Numbered from the stretch's first letter, positions 14,858 to 23,808 are shown. The stretch is DNA of 64,000 bases from Luteirhabdus salina (GCA_025384855.1 JALAHT010000001.1:687064-751063), one strand, 5' to 3'. Translations and numbers: made by a program. Notes: generated by a model from the letters alone, not told the origin.

Positions 14858-16822
14858 TTACAGTGCATTTAAAATATACTTTGGTATCATTTCATTGGGT
14901 GGCGTACTCTTACCGTACAGCAGGTACGAATTGTAGTTTCCGCCGGTAAAAACCGTAATCATATCAAGTTCTGGCCAGATGTTTATTTTTTGCCCGCCGT
15001 TCCCGGAAGCCATATAGGAATTGTACTGTTTGCCATCTACCACAATATATTTGTGTTCCCACAAATAGCCGTAATCACCATTTTCCATAGTAAAGGTCTT
15101 GTTGACCCAACTTTCACGAAGTATCTGCTTACCGTTAAATATGCCACCGTCCTTGTACGTTTTGGCAAGTCTTACCAAATCCCTTGGTATGATATACATT
15201 TGACTGAACGTGGTCATACTTTTCTGATTCGGTTCAAATGTCCATTCGTAATTTGAAATGCCCATTGGATCAAACAAGTTTGCTTTCGCAAAAGCTTCTA
15301 TTTCCATATCGGTTGCCAATTCGACTAGACTGGCCAAGGTCAACGGGCAGCCCGAACAATAGGATGACGATTGACCCGGTTCTGAAACCATAGGCAAGTC
15401 GAGTGTGTGCTCTACCCAATCCTTGCTTTGCATCATTATTGTTTCATTGCCTTTACTCTCAGGGTTGTTATTCTCACAATCCAAACCGTGTCGGTAGGTC
15501 AAAAAGTTTTCAATAGTAATCGCTTTCTTTCTGTCATCCAAATTGTCTATTTCAGGATATTTGGACGTGAAATAGGGTAACAGCTTGTCTTGTTCACTCT
15601 TTATAAATCCTTGGTCCACAGCAATGCCCACAATACCACCAATGAAGGCTTTGGTGGCAGAACGTAATTGGTGAGGCTTATCAGCATCATAACCATAGAA
15701 ATATTCTTCCAGAACCAATTTGTCGTTCTTGTAAATCAAGATGCTGTGTACATCAGGATAGTTGCCCTTTATCGTTTCCTTCACCATATCAACAATCAAA
15801 TCGGGATTCCCGAATTCATTCCTTAAGTTTCCTGTTTCAAGACCATCTTGTTTTTTGTGTGGCGGATGATAGGTATAACCATCTGGATTGTGAAACAGTT
15901 CCTTTCTTGGAAACATTTCCATTCTATCAAAATCCTTCGTAATGAGTTTGAAATCCTGCCCTTCCACACGATATCCATCGACTTCCGAGTCGGAACGTGT
16001 AAAAACGACCAAGCTGTCCTGAACATCCCTGAAAACATCGGTTTCAATATAGGTCATAGGATACTTGGCGTTATCCAAAATGGCATACAGCGTAGTATCC
16101 ATTTCCGAAGCGACCATTTGAATTTCCTTACCATTCATATATTCATAGTGACCTTCATAATCTGTAAATCGGTCATACAGAGATTTTTCGGTCTTTTCTG
16201 AACATCCCGTTGTTAAGACACTGATTAAAAAAACAAGGGATAAAATAGACTTGGTTCTATTTTGCTTGTTTCTTAAAAAGGGAATGGACAATGGATAAAA
16301 GCATATTCTCGAAGTTACCGCTCGAAAGATATTGTAAACGATTATAAGGATATTGATGGGCACAATGAGAATAAAAAACAAAAAGCCCCATCCCTCTATG
16401 GTCAATAATGATATAAAGGCGGCAATATAGGCCAGCGTCATTGTCAGTTGAAAGTTGATAACCTTCATACCGTGTGCGTTATAAATGCCATTGTCTTCCC
16501 GTTTATGCAACCAGAGAAAAAGAGGGAACAGTACCGAAAACGGAAAAACAAAGCCCAACAAGGGTGAACCGTGCATAAACAAAAGCCACTTGTTCTGTAT
16601 GGATTCCTCATTGGAATTGTCCAATACAAGCAGGTCATCCACTTCTATTTGCATAGCTTCGGCCAGCATTGTAACGGTCTGTAATTGTGGCTCGACCTCG
16701 CCACCTTCAATGCGCTGAATGGTTCTTTTTGTCACTTTGGATTTGTCTGCCAGTCTACCTTGTGTAAAACCCTTTGATTTTCTTTGATAAACTAATTTTT
16801 TACCTATTGGTTGTCTTTCCAT
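14858..16822 (-). CDS. Fusion of XRE regulator, DUF4870-like membrane domain and serine hydrolase
   Basis: 654 residues. Residues 1-66 are an XRE helix-turn-helix (KSKGFTQGRLADKSKVTKRT, then IQRIEGGEVEPQ). Residues 76-170 hold several membrane segments in a DUF4870-like pattern (HGSPLLGF, then NAHGMKVINFQLT). Residues 187-207 look like a complete lipoprotein signal ending T-T-G-Cys207. The rest is a class C-type serine hydrolase: Ser388-A-T-Lys391, SYCSG, and GNGG near the end. An internal lipobox is best explained by in-frame fusion of an XRE-DUF4870 gene with a lipoprotein hydrolase gene. An expected start Met at the junction is absent. Confidence 0.75.
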   Translation of the reverse strand: MERQPIGKKLVYQRKSKGFTQGRLADKSKVTKRTIQRIEGGEVEPQLQTVTMLAEAMQIEVDDLLVLDNSNEESIQNKWLLFMHGSPLLGFVFPFSVLFPLFLWLHKREDNGIYNAHGMKVINFQLTMTLAYIAAFISLLTIEGWGFLFFILIVPINILIIVYNIFRAVTSRICFYPLSIPFLRNKQNRTKSILSLVFLISVLTTGCSEKTEKSLYDRFTDYEGHYEYMNGKEIQMVASEMDTTLYAILDNAKYPMTYIETDVFRDVQDSLVVFTRSDSEVDGYRVEGQDFKLITKDFDRMEMFPRKELFHNPDGYTYHPPHKKQDGLETGNLRNEFGNPDLIVDMVKETIKGNYPDVHSILIYKNDKLVLEEYFYGYDADKPHQLRSATKAFIGGIVGIAVDQGFIKSEQDKLLPYFTSKYPEIDNLDDRKKAITIENFLTYRHGLDCENNNPESKGNETIMMQSKDWVEHTLDLPMVSEPGQSSSYCSGCPLTLASLVELATDMEIEAFAKANLFDPMGISNYEWTFEPNQKSMTTFSQMYIIPRDLVRLAKTYKDGGIFNGKQILRESWVNKTFTMENGDYGYLWEHKYIVVDGKQYNSYMASGNGGQKINIWPELDMITVFTGGNYNSYLLYGKSTPPNEMIPKYILNAL

Positions 16823-16949
16823 ATACTCGAAATATCTTCCACAAAAGTATGGATATATACTTGTTTTTATGGCGACATCTTGGTGTCATCTGGCTGTCAT
16901 CCTTAGGTTTTATATGGTTTACAGCACTTTAAAAGGCTTCGATGTCTTA

Positions 16950-17112
16950 AGTGGGCTAATCCCAAACTTTGGCTTAGAATACAGCCTTTCGACAGAGCTT
17001 GTGCTGAGCATAGTCGAAGTGCTCAGGACAGGCTTACCTTTCCAGCCACGAGGAAAGGGTTAACGGAAGGGAAAGCTGAAATTTGGGATTGTGCCCAAGA
17101 ATTTTGTAATGA
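16950..17112. repeat. Dispersed structured repeat, copy D
   Basis: The left arm reads GGGCTAATCCCAAACTTTGG and the core is GGGTTAACGGAAGGGAAAGC followed by TGAAATTTGGGATTGTGCCC. The two arms differ from copies A and B, yet still pair with each other (GGGC with GCCC, AATCCCAAA with TTTGGGATT), which points to selection for structure. A REP-like insert with GAGCATAGTCGAAGTGCTCA lies at about 17005-17024. The right third of the element is missing. Confidence 0.75.
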
Positions 17113-17171
17113 TAATTAAATAATGCAACAAACTCAATATTGATGTAGAGGCTAAGATACCTTGAGCTACT

Positions 17172-17258
17172 ACGCCCTCAAAATATACTTCGGAATCATT
17201 TCATTGGGTGGTTTACTTTTACCATAGAGCAAGCAATGATTGAAGTTTCCGCCTGCAA
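17172..17258 (-). pseudogene. C-terminal remnant of a second serine hydrolase
   Basis: Minus-strand translation reads GGNFNHCLLYGKSKPPNEMI then PKYILRA and a TAG stop. This matches, residue for residue in most places, the last 28 residues of the 14858-16822 fusion protein (GGNYNSYLLYGKSTPPNEMI then PKYILNAL). Upstream the similarity ends. A paralogous hydrolase was therefore present and has been deleted down to its 3' end, leaving repeat copy D behind it. Confidence 0.75.
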
Positions 17259-17309
17259 AATCCCATCATATTCGATAGGATTTTAAACTTGTTATTTTTA
17301 AGTAGTAGG

Positions 17310-18776
17310 TTATTCCACTACAAACTTCTGACTCGTCACGCCTTTTCCATCAATCGTAAAAACGACCACGTGAACACCAGAAGAAAGACCGTTCAAGGAT
17401 ATGGCACCTTGTTGTGCAACGTCTAAATTGTCAATCAATTCGCGTCCTGATAAATCAAAAATTTTAATGCTATTTACAATTGTTTCAGAATTTAGGCTAT
17501 AACTTAACTTTTTATTAGCAACACTAATCGATACTACGTTTTCTAAGTTCTCACCTACACTTAGCGCATTATCGGACTTTGCCACTTCAATTAAGTACTC
17601 CGTGCAGAGTTTTGCAAATTTAGTGGCGTGATTGGCTGAACCTGAAACCGCGAATATATCATTGGCCGTATGGATATTGGGATTGGCATCAGAGAAGGAC
17701 GCCTCAAATGGAAAAGAAGCTGGAAAACCTTCCGCGTGCCAACTGGCGTGGTCGGAACAGCCATAATTACAAGCTGAAACACTGTAGGTTATGGCGTGCG
17801 TACCAGAGCCGTTGTAATGATCCAACAAACTCATCATAAAACTATTGAGCGTAGCATCTGTATTATCGTTTATGAAGTAAACATCATTTGTCGAACCATT
17901 GAAGTTGGTCATATCAAACTGGGTGACTCCTACAACATTCTTATTATTTGTATTATAAGTCTGCGCGATTTCTGCGGAACCTACCAACCCGATTTCTTCC
18001 GCAGCATAGGCCATAATCTCGATGGTACGTTTTGGTCTGAAATCTAATTCAAAAAGCACACGTGCTGCTTCAGTAATAGTGGCAATTCCTGAAGCATCAT
18101 CATCAGCGCCAGGCGCATTTGCCGTGTTGCTGGACGTGGTGTCTAAATGCCCTCCTGTGATCACATACTCATTAGGAAAGTCAGTACCTTCAATCGTCAT
18201 AATAACTGATGGCATTGAAGTCGCCGAATGATTGAATAAACGTACACTCACATCATTGCGATTGTAGGTTGCCGCCAATGATTCCCATTTTGTTTTTAAA
18301 TCTTGGGCAGCTTGCACGCCTTGTGGTTGCGTATGGTTGCGTGTACCATAAGCCTGTAATTCCAAAATGTGCGTTTCAATTTCTTGGGCATCCACTTCAT
18401 TTAAAGCTTGCGTAACCAAATCATCTTGGGTAATTGTATAGGTGTTGGTGTTATCTTTCTGAAGACTTTCACCAATTGGTTTTGTGGTGATATCAGCAAT
18501 TGCTTTTTCTGCTGAAGGCTTTCGGATGTAACCTGGACCGTGTACTAATATACGCTTGTGCAAGGCGTGTCCAGCTTCTTCAGTCATAAGGACAGCCGCC
18601 TCTAAATCCGTTGTATTTAAAAATTCTATGGATTCTGGAAGCTCTTTTTGAAGTGCTTTAGCATCATCCAAACTAAGTGTCGCATAGAACGATTCCTGCT
18701 GCGCATAGCTTGAGAGTGAAATTGCTATACCTATAAATAGCGTACAAAAAACAGTGTTTGGTATTGATAATTTCAT
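17310..18776 (-). CDS. Secreted M28-family aminopeptidase with T9SS sorting domain
   Basis: 488 residues. A signal peptide (1-25, ending SSYAQ) precedes a propeptide-like region and a zinc peptidase domain of family M28: ITGGHLDTTS, APGADDDASGIA, YAAEEIGLVGS, then QFDMTNF and the late histidine in PNIHTANDIF. The last 80 residues (from about SVANKKLSYS) are a type A T9SS C-terminal domain (IKIFDLSGREL, GLSSGVHVVVF, TSQKFVVE), which sends the enzyme across the outer membrane. It probably feeds on peptides outside the cell. It is the only clear nutrient-scavenging gene in the island. Confidence 0.9.
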   Translation of the reverse strand: MKLSIPNTVFCTLFIGIAISLSSYAQQESFYATLSLDDAKALQKELPESIEFLNTTDLEAAVLMTEEAGHALHKRILVHGPGYIRKPSAEKAIADITTKPIGESLQKDNTNTYTITQDDLVTQALNEVDAQEIETHILELQAYGTRNHTQPQGVQAAQDLKTKWESLAATYNRNDVSVRLFNHSATSMPSVIMTIEGTDFPNEYVITGGHLDTTSSNTANAPGADDDASGIATITEAARVLFELDFRPKRTIEIMAYAAEEIGLVGSAEIAQTYNTNNKNVVGVTQFDMTNFNGSTNDVYFINDNTDATLNSFMMSLLDHYNGSGTHAITYSVSACNYGCSDHASWHAEGFPASFPFEASFSDANPNIHTANDIFAVSGSANHATKFAKLCTEYLIEVAKSDNALSVGENLENVVSISVANKKLSYSLNSETIVNSIKIFDLSGRELIDNLDVAQQGAISLNGLSSGVHVVVFTIDGKGVTSQKFVVE

Positions 18777-19189
18777 AGTTTAAGTAATAATCTGCTTGTT
18801 TAAATTTTTAAAACTGTGGACTTAGTCTCTAATGAGTATTTAAACTTTTTTAAAAGTAGAGAAAATCTGCTAAAATTTAGCATTTTGAAGGATTAATTTT
18901 AGTTGATCCTTAACACTCTTCCTAATAAAAAAATTCTAAATCTTTTTTTTGAGTGATCTGTGTTGAATCAGAAATTTTTAAATGTTGGCATTTAAAATTT
19001 CAATATTTAATGTTGTCGTTATTTGAATAAAGGTTTTTTTATTCACTCGAAAGTTTAGTTTTTAACTTTGAGCAGTTTCCCTCATTTGTGATAATTTGCT
19101 TCTTCAAAAAGCCATAATTTTCAGAATAATCCAACATCTCTCTTCAGTACTTTCTGGTTGTGTCAACTTAATTTTCGTGATGTTGCCGA
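18777..19189. other. AT-rich intergenic stretch
   Basis: No gene seen. It contains the leader of the aminopeptidase gene and a perfect dyad TGCTAAAATTTAGCA at 18868-18882 about 92 bp upstream of its ATG, which could be an operator or a weak hairpin. The rest is AT-rich and probably degraded sequence leading into the dead ParB gene. Confidence 0.5.
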
Positions 19190-19760
19190 AGTCATTCGTT
19201 GTTCTTCTACTGCAAAGAGCGCAACACCTACACCCAATGAAATGGTCATTTTGCCACTAAGAATAAATTCCTTGAAGCCTTCTATCAAATCTGCTAATTT
19301 CAAGTGTTGTGTGATAAAGTTGTCCGTTCTTCCCAAACATTTTGAGATATCAGCTAGTGCGTATTTCTCACTCAGGTAAGCGATTGCTTCGACTTCTTCT
19401 GTAGATTCAATATCCTATCTTTGTAAGTTTTTGATGATTTTAACTTCCAAAACATCATTGTTCTTATAAGTTCTCACGATAAAGGTTATGGTCTTTTTTC
19501 CAGCCAACTTACTTGCTCTTTATCTGCGTTCACCCATCACGATGATAAAATCCTTTCCGGATTCCCGTACCATTATCGGTTGCAGCACACCGTACTTTTG
19601 AATGCTTTAAGAAAGCTGGTTCAATAACTTTTCATTGAACGTTTTCTAAGCTGTCCCGTGTCTGGCTTGATTTTGCCAATGGATAGGTTCTGAATTTCAA
19701 GTCCCATTGACTTTTCGTTCAATTTAGATTTAGCAGTAATTTTTGCCCAAACTATTGATT
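19190..19760 (-). pseudogene. ParB-like pseudogene
   Basis: Translation of the minus strand follows the N-terminal half of the intact ParB-like protein at 19856-21643 (for example IIVMGERR, RASKLAGKKT, NNDVLEVKIIKNLQR, EAIAYLSEKYA, LGRTDNF, TISLGVGVALF). In-frame stops at 19520-19522 (TAA, replacing the Tyr after GERR) and 19415-19417 (TAG) break it, and the C-terminal half is gone. It lies directly downstream of the live copy in the same orientation, so it is a decayed tandem duplicate or the remains of a second element. Confidence 0.85.
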
Positions 19761-19793
19761 GATAATCCCTTCTTGATAAATACATTTTTTAGG

Positions 19794-19843
19794 TACTATC
19801 ATAAAAAAAGAAGAAGGGCCAGCACGAATGCCGACCCTTCTTC
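19794..19843 (-). terminator. Rho-independent terminator of ParB-like gene
   Basis: On the minus strand a stem GAAGAAGGG/CCCTTCTTC extended by a GGC/GCC-like inner part (19810-19843) is followed by seven T residues. It lies 12 bp past the ParB-like stop codon. Confidence 0.85.
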
Positions 19844-19855
19844 AAACAACAAAAG

Positions 19856-21643
19856 CTAATCGTTGAGTTCCTGAATTTGCTTTTCAAGAACTGTGATGCG
19901 CTCTTTCAAACGTGCTTCACGCTTGTCTTGTTTTTGGGCATATTCCTTCTCGATGTCGGCAATCTTTGATTTGTAATATCCTTGCATTGCATTGTAGAAT
20001 GAAATGTTCGTCAGGTTATTAACGTGATTGCTTTCGCCAAAATGCACTTGTTTTGTAATCATATAGCGTATCAACTTATGAAAGACTTCCTTTTTGAATT
20101 TCTTCTTGAAATTCTCAACCATTTCAATTTTGGTCATCTTGGACGTGTCGCCCAAGAACTTTGAGAAGTACTTTTGTTGGCTCATATAGTCCACATTATT
20201 TTCAAAAAGCGATATTGAGAATGCCACCATTTCGTCTGTCGAAAGTGTTTTCTTTGTATTGATGTATTCGGTCTCACGAATCATCTGAACAACTTCTTCA
20301 AAATGCTTGTTGTTCTCGATGTGCTTCTTACGGATTTCCCTTTCGTTAATTTTCACGATTTGTTCTTCGGGCGTACAATCGGCCATTTTCCTATTGGTCA
20401 ATGGTGCTGAATATTCCGTGGATTCATCTATTGATTTCTCAATTATCTTGACAAACACTTCCTTGTTCTGGTATGTCTCAGGATGGAATACGATACCATT
20501 TACAAATCCATTGTCCGCTGCTAAATTGTAATTTTTCAACTTTTCTTCGTAATTCTGAATCGCTTCTTTCAATTCTGCCTTCAGTTCATCTTCGGAATAA
20601 TCGTAATGTTGATATTCTATTTTGATGGCCTCTATTGTCGGCTTGGTAGGTTCTTCGATTAGTTCAACATCATCGAGAAGATAGACCTTCAATCCATTTT
20701 TTTCCAAATGTGAAATAATGAGCTGATTATTTTCGTCATCTACCCAATACTGTCGTATTTCAGGAATCAGTAGAATATTCTCTTTTTTCGATTTTTCAAT
20801 CAGGTTCAAGAATGACTTCGTTTTCTTCGTTTCAAAACAAGCTGATTTTGTACAGACCATTTTACCCTCGCCGAACAGATTGCCTTGATTGGCCGCATTG
20901 AACGGACATTCTACACAAGACCCTGCTTTCGGCACCAACTTCTTATCTATTACATCAAAAGATGCTTTTTCCAAGTCATAGGTCTGGTCTTTAATCATCC
21001 TGTTGATTTGATGGGCACTAAAATCCTCGCCCATCGTTTCCAACATCATTTGTTGTTCTTCTGGTGTAAAAAGTGCGACACCTACACCCAATGAAATGGT
21101 CATTTCGCCATTGCGAACAAAGTGTTTGAAACCTTCTATCAAACCTGCCAATTTTAGGCGTTGTCTTACAAAGTTGTCCGTTCTGCCCAATTGCTTTGCA
21201 ATTTCGGCAGGTACATACTTTTCACTTAGATAAGCAATTGCCTCAGCTTCTTCGGTAGGTTCTACATCCCGTCTTTGTAGATTTTCGATGATTTGAACTT
21301 CAAGTACATCATTGTTCTCATAAGTCCTCACAATACAGGGTATGGTCTTTTTTCCTGCCAGCTTGCTTGCCCGATATCTGCGTTCGCCCATCACGATGAC
21401 ATAATGACCATTTAGTTGCCTTACCGTGATTGGCTGCAATACACCGTGATTTTCGATACTCGCAGAAAGTTGCTGTAATGCATCCTCGTTAAAAGTCTTT
21501 CTTGGTTGTTCTGGGTCAGGCTTAATGTTGCCCAACGGTAAGTTCTGAATTTGAAGTACGGATGATTTCTTTCCGTTTACTTCTTTCTTGGCAGTAGATT
21601 TCGTTCTACTGCGCTTCTTTGTGGTACTCGCTTTTGTTGTCAT
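19856..21643 (-). CDS. ParB/RepB/Spo0J-family protein of mobile-element type
   Basis: 595 residues from the ATG at 21643. A basic tail (1-35) precedes a ParB N-terminal domain: LPLGNIKPDPEQPRKTFNE, IENHGVLQPITVR, VIVMGERRYRASKLAG (the ParB CTPase box) and IENLQRRDVEPTEEAEAI. Then comes a helix-turn-helix (EIAKQLGRTDNFVRQRLKLA). A Cys-rich stretch (CVECPF, CTKSACF) may bind zinc. The C-terminal 200 residues are charged and coiled. There is no ParA gene beside it, so it is more likely a plasmid/ICE maintenance or regulatory protein than the chromosomal ParB. A dead copy lies just downstream. Confidence 0.85.
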   Translation of the reverse strand: MTTKASTTKKRSRTKSTAKKEVNGKKSSVLQIQNLPLGNIKPDPEQPRKTFNEDALQQLSASIENHGVLQPITVRQLNGHYVIVMGERRYRASKLAGKKTIPCIVRTYENNDVLEVQIIENLQRRDVEPTEEAEAIAYLSEKYVPAEIAKQLGRTDNFVRQRLKLAGLIEGFKHFVRNGEMTISLGVGVALFTPEEQQMMLETMGEDFSAHQINRMIKDQTYDLEKASFDVIDKKLVPKAGSCVECPFNAANQGNLFGEGKMVCTKSACFETKKTKSFLNLIEKSKKENILLIPEIRQYWVDDENNQLIISHLEKNGLKVYLLDDVELIEEPTKPTIEAIKIEYQHYDYSEDELKAELKEAIQNYEEKLKNYNLAADNGFVNGIVFHPETYQNKEVFVKIIEKSIDESTEYSAPLTNRKMADCTPEEQIVKINEREIRKKHIENNKHFEEVVQMIRETEYINTKKTLSTDEMVAFSISLFENNVDYMSQQKYFSKFLGDTSKMTKIEMVENFKKKFKKEVFHKLIRYMITKQVHFGESNHVNNLTNISFYNAMQGYYKSKIADIEKEYAQKQDKREARLKERITVLEKQIQELND

Positions 21644-21830
21644 AATACTCAATTTTTTGATTAAACAATATTTGAGCAGAAACCAAACGGAAGGTAAAAT
21701 CTTGGCTCAAAAGGAAACGGAATAAATATGCAAGGGAAAAAGCGATGGCTTTATGCCGTAGTCTTTTGATGGAAGTATTTTACGAGTTTAACTTTCGGAA
21801 TTATTGTATAATAAAAAAACTTCTTACCAA
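21644..21830 (-). repeat. Duplicated 5' leader, copy 2 (upstream of ParB-like gene)
   Basis: This region matches 11163-11348 over about 180 bp, including GATTAAACAATATTTGAGCA, CTCAAAAGGAAACGGAATAA and GGCTTTATGCCGTAGTCTTT. The match ends at both start codons and at both far ends, so the promoter with its leader is the duplicated unit. Confidence 0.75.
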
Positions 21831-22060
21831 TGCTTTTAATTTCAATACTTTTCTCTAATGGAAGCAGAAGTCTGAGGTCAAGAGTTTGTCCCTATTCATA
21901 CTTTTTTTGGGATAAAAGCAAAATAATTTAAAGCTGTAAATCCTTGAATGGAATGATAAAAATCACTAGACTTTTTTAAAGAAAAGACTTTTTCATAGCA
22001 ATTAATATCTAAAAATCACAAATGATGTCATTTCTTATTAGCATCCAAAAAAAGACAAAA

Positions 22061-22083
22061 TGTTGTACCTATGTTGTACCTGT
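22061..22083. repeat. Short tandem repeat near island end
   Basis: TGTTGTACC occurs twice 11 bp apart (22061-22069 and 22072-22080), about 60 bp from the tRNA 3' end. The position is right for arm-type recombinase binding sites beside an attachment site. Alternatively the minus strand encodes a 19-codon peptide here (22087-22028) that could be the start of a truncated integrase; I cannot support that. Confidence 0.45.
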
Positions 22084-22107
22084 TCATTTTTTCGCTTACT
22101 TTTTTTA

Positions 22108-22139
22108 ATAAAAAAAAGCCGAAGATTTCTCTTCGGCTT
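22108..22139 (-). terminator. Terminator of tRNA-Leu
   Basis: A perfect 10-bp stem AAGCCGAAGA/TCTTCGGCTT with a four-base loop is followed on the minus strand by a run of eight T. It lies immediately 3' of the tRNA. Confidence 0.85.
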
Positions 22140-22142
22140 ATG

Positions 22143-22224
22143 TGCGGGTGAAGGGACTCGAACCCCCACACCTTGCGGCATCAGATCCTAAGTCTGACGT
22201 GTCTACCAATTCCACCACACCCGC
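22143..22224 (-). tRNA. tRNA-Leu (anticodon UAG)
   Basis: The minus strand folds into a class II tRNA: acceptor GCGGGTG pairing with CACCCGC, discriminator A, D-arm GGTGGAATTGGTAGACACG, anticodon stem TCAGA/TCTGA around loop CTTAGGA (anticodon TAG), a long variable arm TGCCGCAAGGTGT and T-arm GGGGGTTCGAGTCCC. CCA is not encoded. It marks the right end of the accessory island; tRNA genes are common integration sites. Confidence 0.97.
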
Positions 22225-22260
22225 ATAAAGTGCAATTTAACACTTTTTATTTGGTTTAAT

Positions 22261-22300
22261 CCTAAGTCTAGCATGTCTACCAGTTCCATCACAGCCGCAT
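22261..22300 (-). repeat. Degenerate copy of the tRNA-Leu 5' half
   Basis: This 40-bp stretch matches 22187-22226 (anticodon loop through the 5' end of the tRNA) at 34 of 40 positions, including CCTAAGTCT and TGTCTACCA. It has no 3' half and cannot form a tRNA. It is probably the scar of an earlier recombination at this site. Confidence 0.75.
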
Positions 22301-22412
22301 ACTACCGTTCCAGAACGGACGGCAAAGATAATCACTTTTCAGAATTTACAAACTATTTAACCCTTAAAAATTATCCCATTTTGTAACTTCGTGAAAATTC
22401 AAATCTTTCTAG

Positions 22413-23801
22413 ATGAAAAGTGCAAGACCCTATATAGAAGAACACCAGCAACGGTTTATCGATGAGCTCATCGAACTGCTCAAAATTCCAAGTATCAGCG
22501 CCGATTCGGCCTATAAAAAAGATGTACTAACGACCGCCGATGCTATCAAAGCAAGCCTAGAAAAAGCGGGTTGCGATACGGTCGAAATCTGCGAAACGCC
22601 TGGCTATCCAATCGTATACGGTGAAAAAATCATCGACCCTTCCCTACCTACGGTCCTCGTCTACGGTCATTACGATGTACAACCACCCGATCCGATCGAC
22701 CTATGGAACAGCCCTCCTTTCGATCCCGTCATTGAAAAAACGGAACTGCATCCGGACGGTGCCATTTTTGCCCGCGGTGCTTGCGACGATAAAGGTCAGA
22801 TGTACATGCATGTAAAGGCGATGGAGTATATGACCAAAACCGACCAACTGCCCTGCAATGTCAAATTTATGATTGAAGGCGAAGAGGAAGTCGGTAGCCC
22901 AAGCCTCGAATGGTTCGTTACCCGCAATCAAGATAAGCTTGCGAACGATGTGATTCTCATTTCCGATACGGGAATGATTGCGAAGGATGTACCATCCATT
23001 ACAACGGGATTGCGCGGACTAAGCTACGTGGAAGTTGAAGTTACCGGGCCCAACCGCGATCTGCACAGTGGATTGTACGGCGGTGCCGTGGCAAATCCGA
23101 TTAATGTGCTGACCAAAATGATCGCTTCGCTTCACGACGAAAACAAGCATATCACCATCCCAGGCTTTTACGATACTGTAGAAGAATTGAGTACGGAGGA
23201 ACGCGCAAAGATGGCTGAAGCGCCTTTCGATAAGGAAGCCTATAAAAAGGCATTGGATATCGATGATGTATATGGCGAAGAAGGCTTCACCACAAACGAA
23301 CGAAACAGTATCCGACCTACCCTAGACGTCAACGGTATCTGGGGCGGCTACATAGGGGAAGGTGCCAAAACGGTTATTCCGAGTAAGGCATTCGCCAAGA
23401 TTAGTATGCGTCTGGTGCCCCATCAGGATTGGCGCAAAATCACCGAACTGTTCAAAAACCATTTTGAAAGCATCGCTCCAAAAGGCGTGCGCGTCAAGGT
23501 AAAACCGCATCACGGAGGCGAGGCGTATGTAACGCCTATCGACAACACGGCTTATCAGGCAGCATCAAAAGCGTATGAGGACACTTTTGGAAAGACACCG
23601 ATTCCACAACGTAGTGGGGGGAGTATCCCAATCGTCGCGCTGTTCGAAAAAGAACTGAAAAGCAAGACCATTTTAATGGGCTTCGGTCTCGATAGTGATG
23701 CCATTCATTCGCCAAACGAGCATTTCGGAATTTGGAATTACCTGAAAGGCATTGAAACCATTCCCCAATTTTATCACTATTTTACTAAAATGAGTACGTA
23801 A
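22413..23801 (+). CDS. M20-family dipeptidase
   Basis: A 462-residue cytosolic metallopeptidase of the M20 (CNDP/DapE) type. Zinc and catalytic motifs are in place: VYGHYDVQP (His and Asp), RGACDDKGQ (bridging Asp), IEGEEEVGS (catalytic Glu pair), LISDTGM, and DAIHSPNEHF (C-terminal His). The dimerisation domain lies at about 210-320, with DLHSGLYGGAV. It hydrolyses short peptides. It is the first gene of the conserved chromosomal part beyond the tRNA and has its own upstream region. Confidence 0.92.
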   Translation: MKSARPYIEEHQQRFIDELIELLKIPSISADSAYKKDVLTTADAIKASLEKAGCDTVEICETPGYPIVYGEKIIDPSLPTVLVYGHYDVQPPDPIDLWNSPPFDPVIEKTELHPDGAIFARGACDDKGQMYMHVKAMEYMTKTDQLPCNVKFMIEGEEEVGSPSLEWFVTRNQDKLANDVILISDTGMIAKDVPSITTGLRGLSYVEVEVTGPNRDLHSGLYGGAVANPINVLTKMIASLHDENKHITIPGFYDTVEELSTEERAKMAEAPFDKEAYKKALDIDDVYGEEGFTTNERNSIRPTLDVNGIWGGYIGEGAKTVIPSKAFAKISMRLVPHQDWRKITELFKNHFESIAPKGVRVKVKPHHGGEAYVTPIDNTAYQAASKAYEDTFGKTPIPQRSGGSIPIVALFEKELKSKTILMGFGLDSDAIHSPNEHFGIWNYLKGIETIPQFYHYFTKMST

Positions 23802-23808
23802 CCTAGGT

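Noticed and set aside
15848-16201. Plus-strand frame of 117 codons
   Set aside because: Antisense to the serine-hydrolase fusion gene, with no family features.
490-17112. Calling repeats A-D integron attC sites
   Set aside because: They do not show the attC core-site pairs R'' and R' clearly and no integron integrase is present; only the layout is similar.
22261-22300. A second tRNA gene
   Set aside because: Only the 5' half is present and the acceptor and T-arm are missing.
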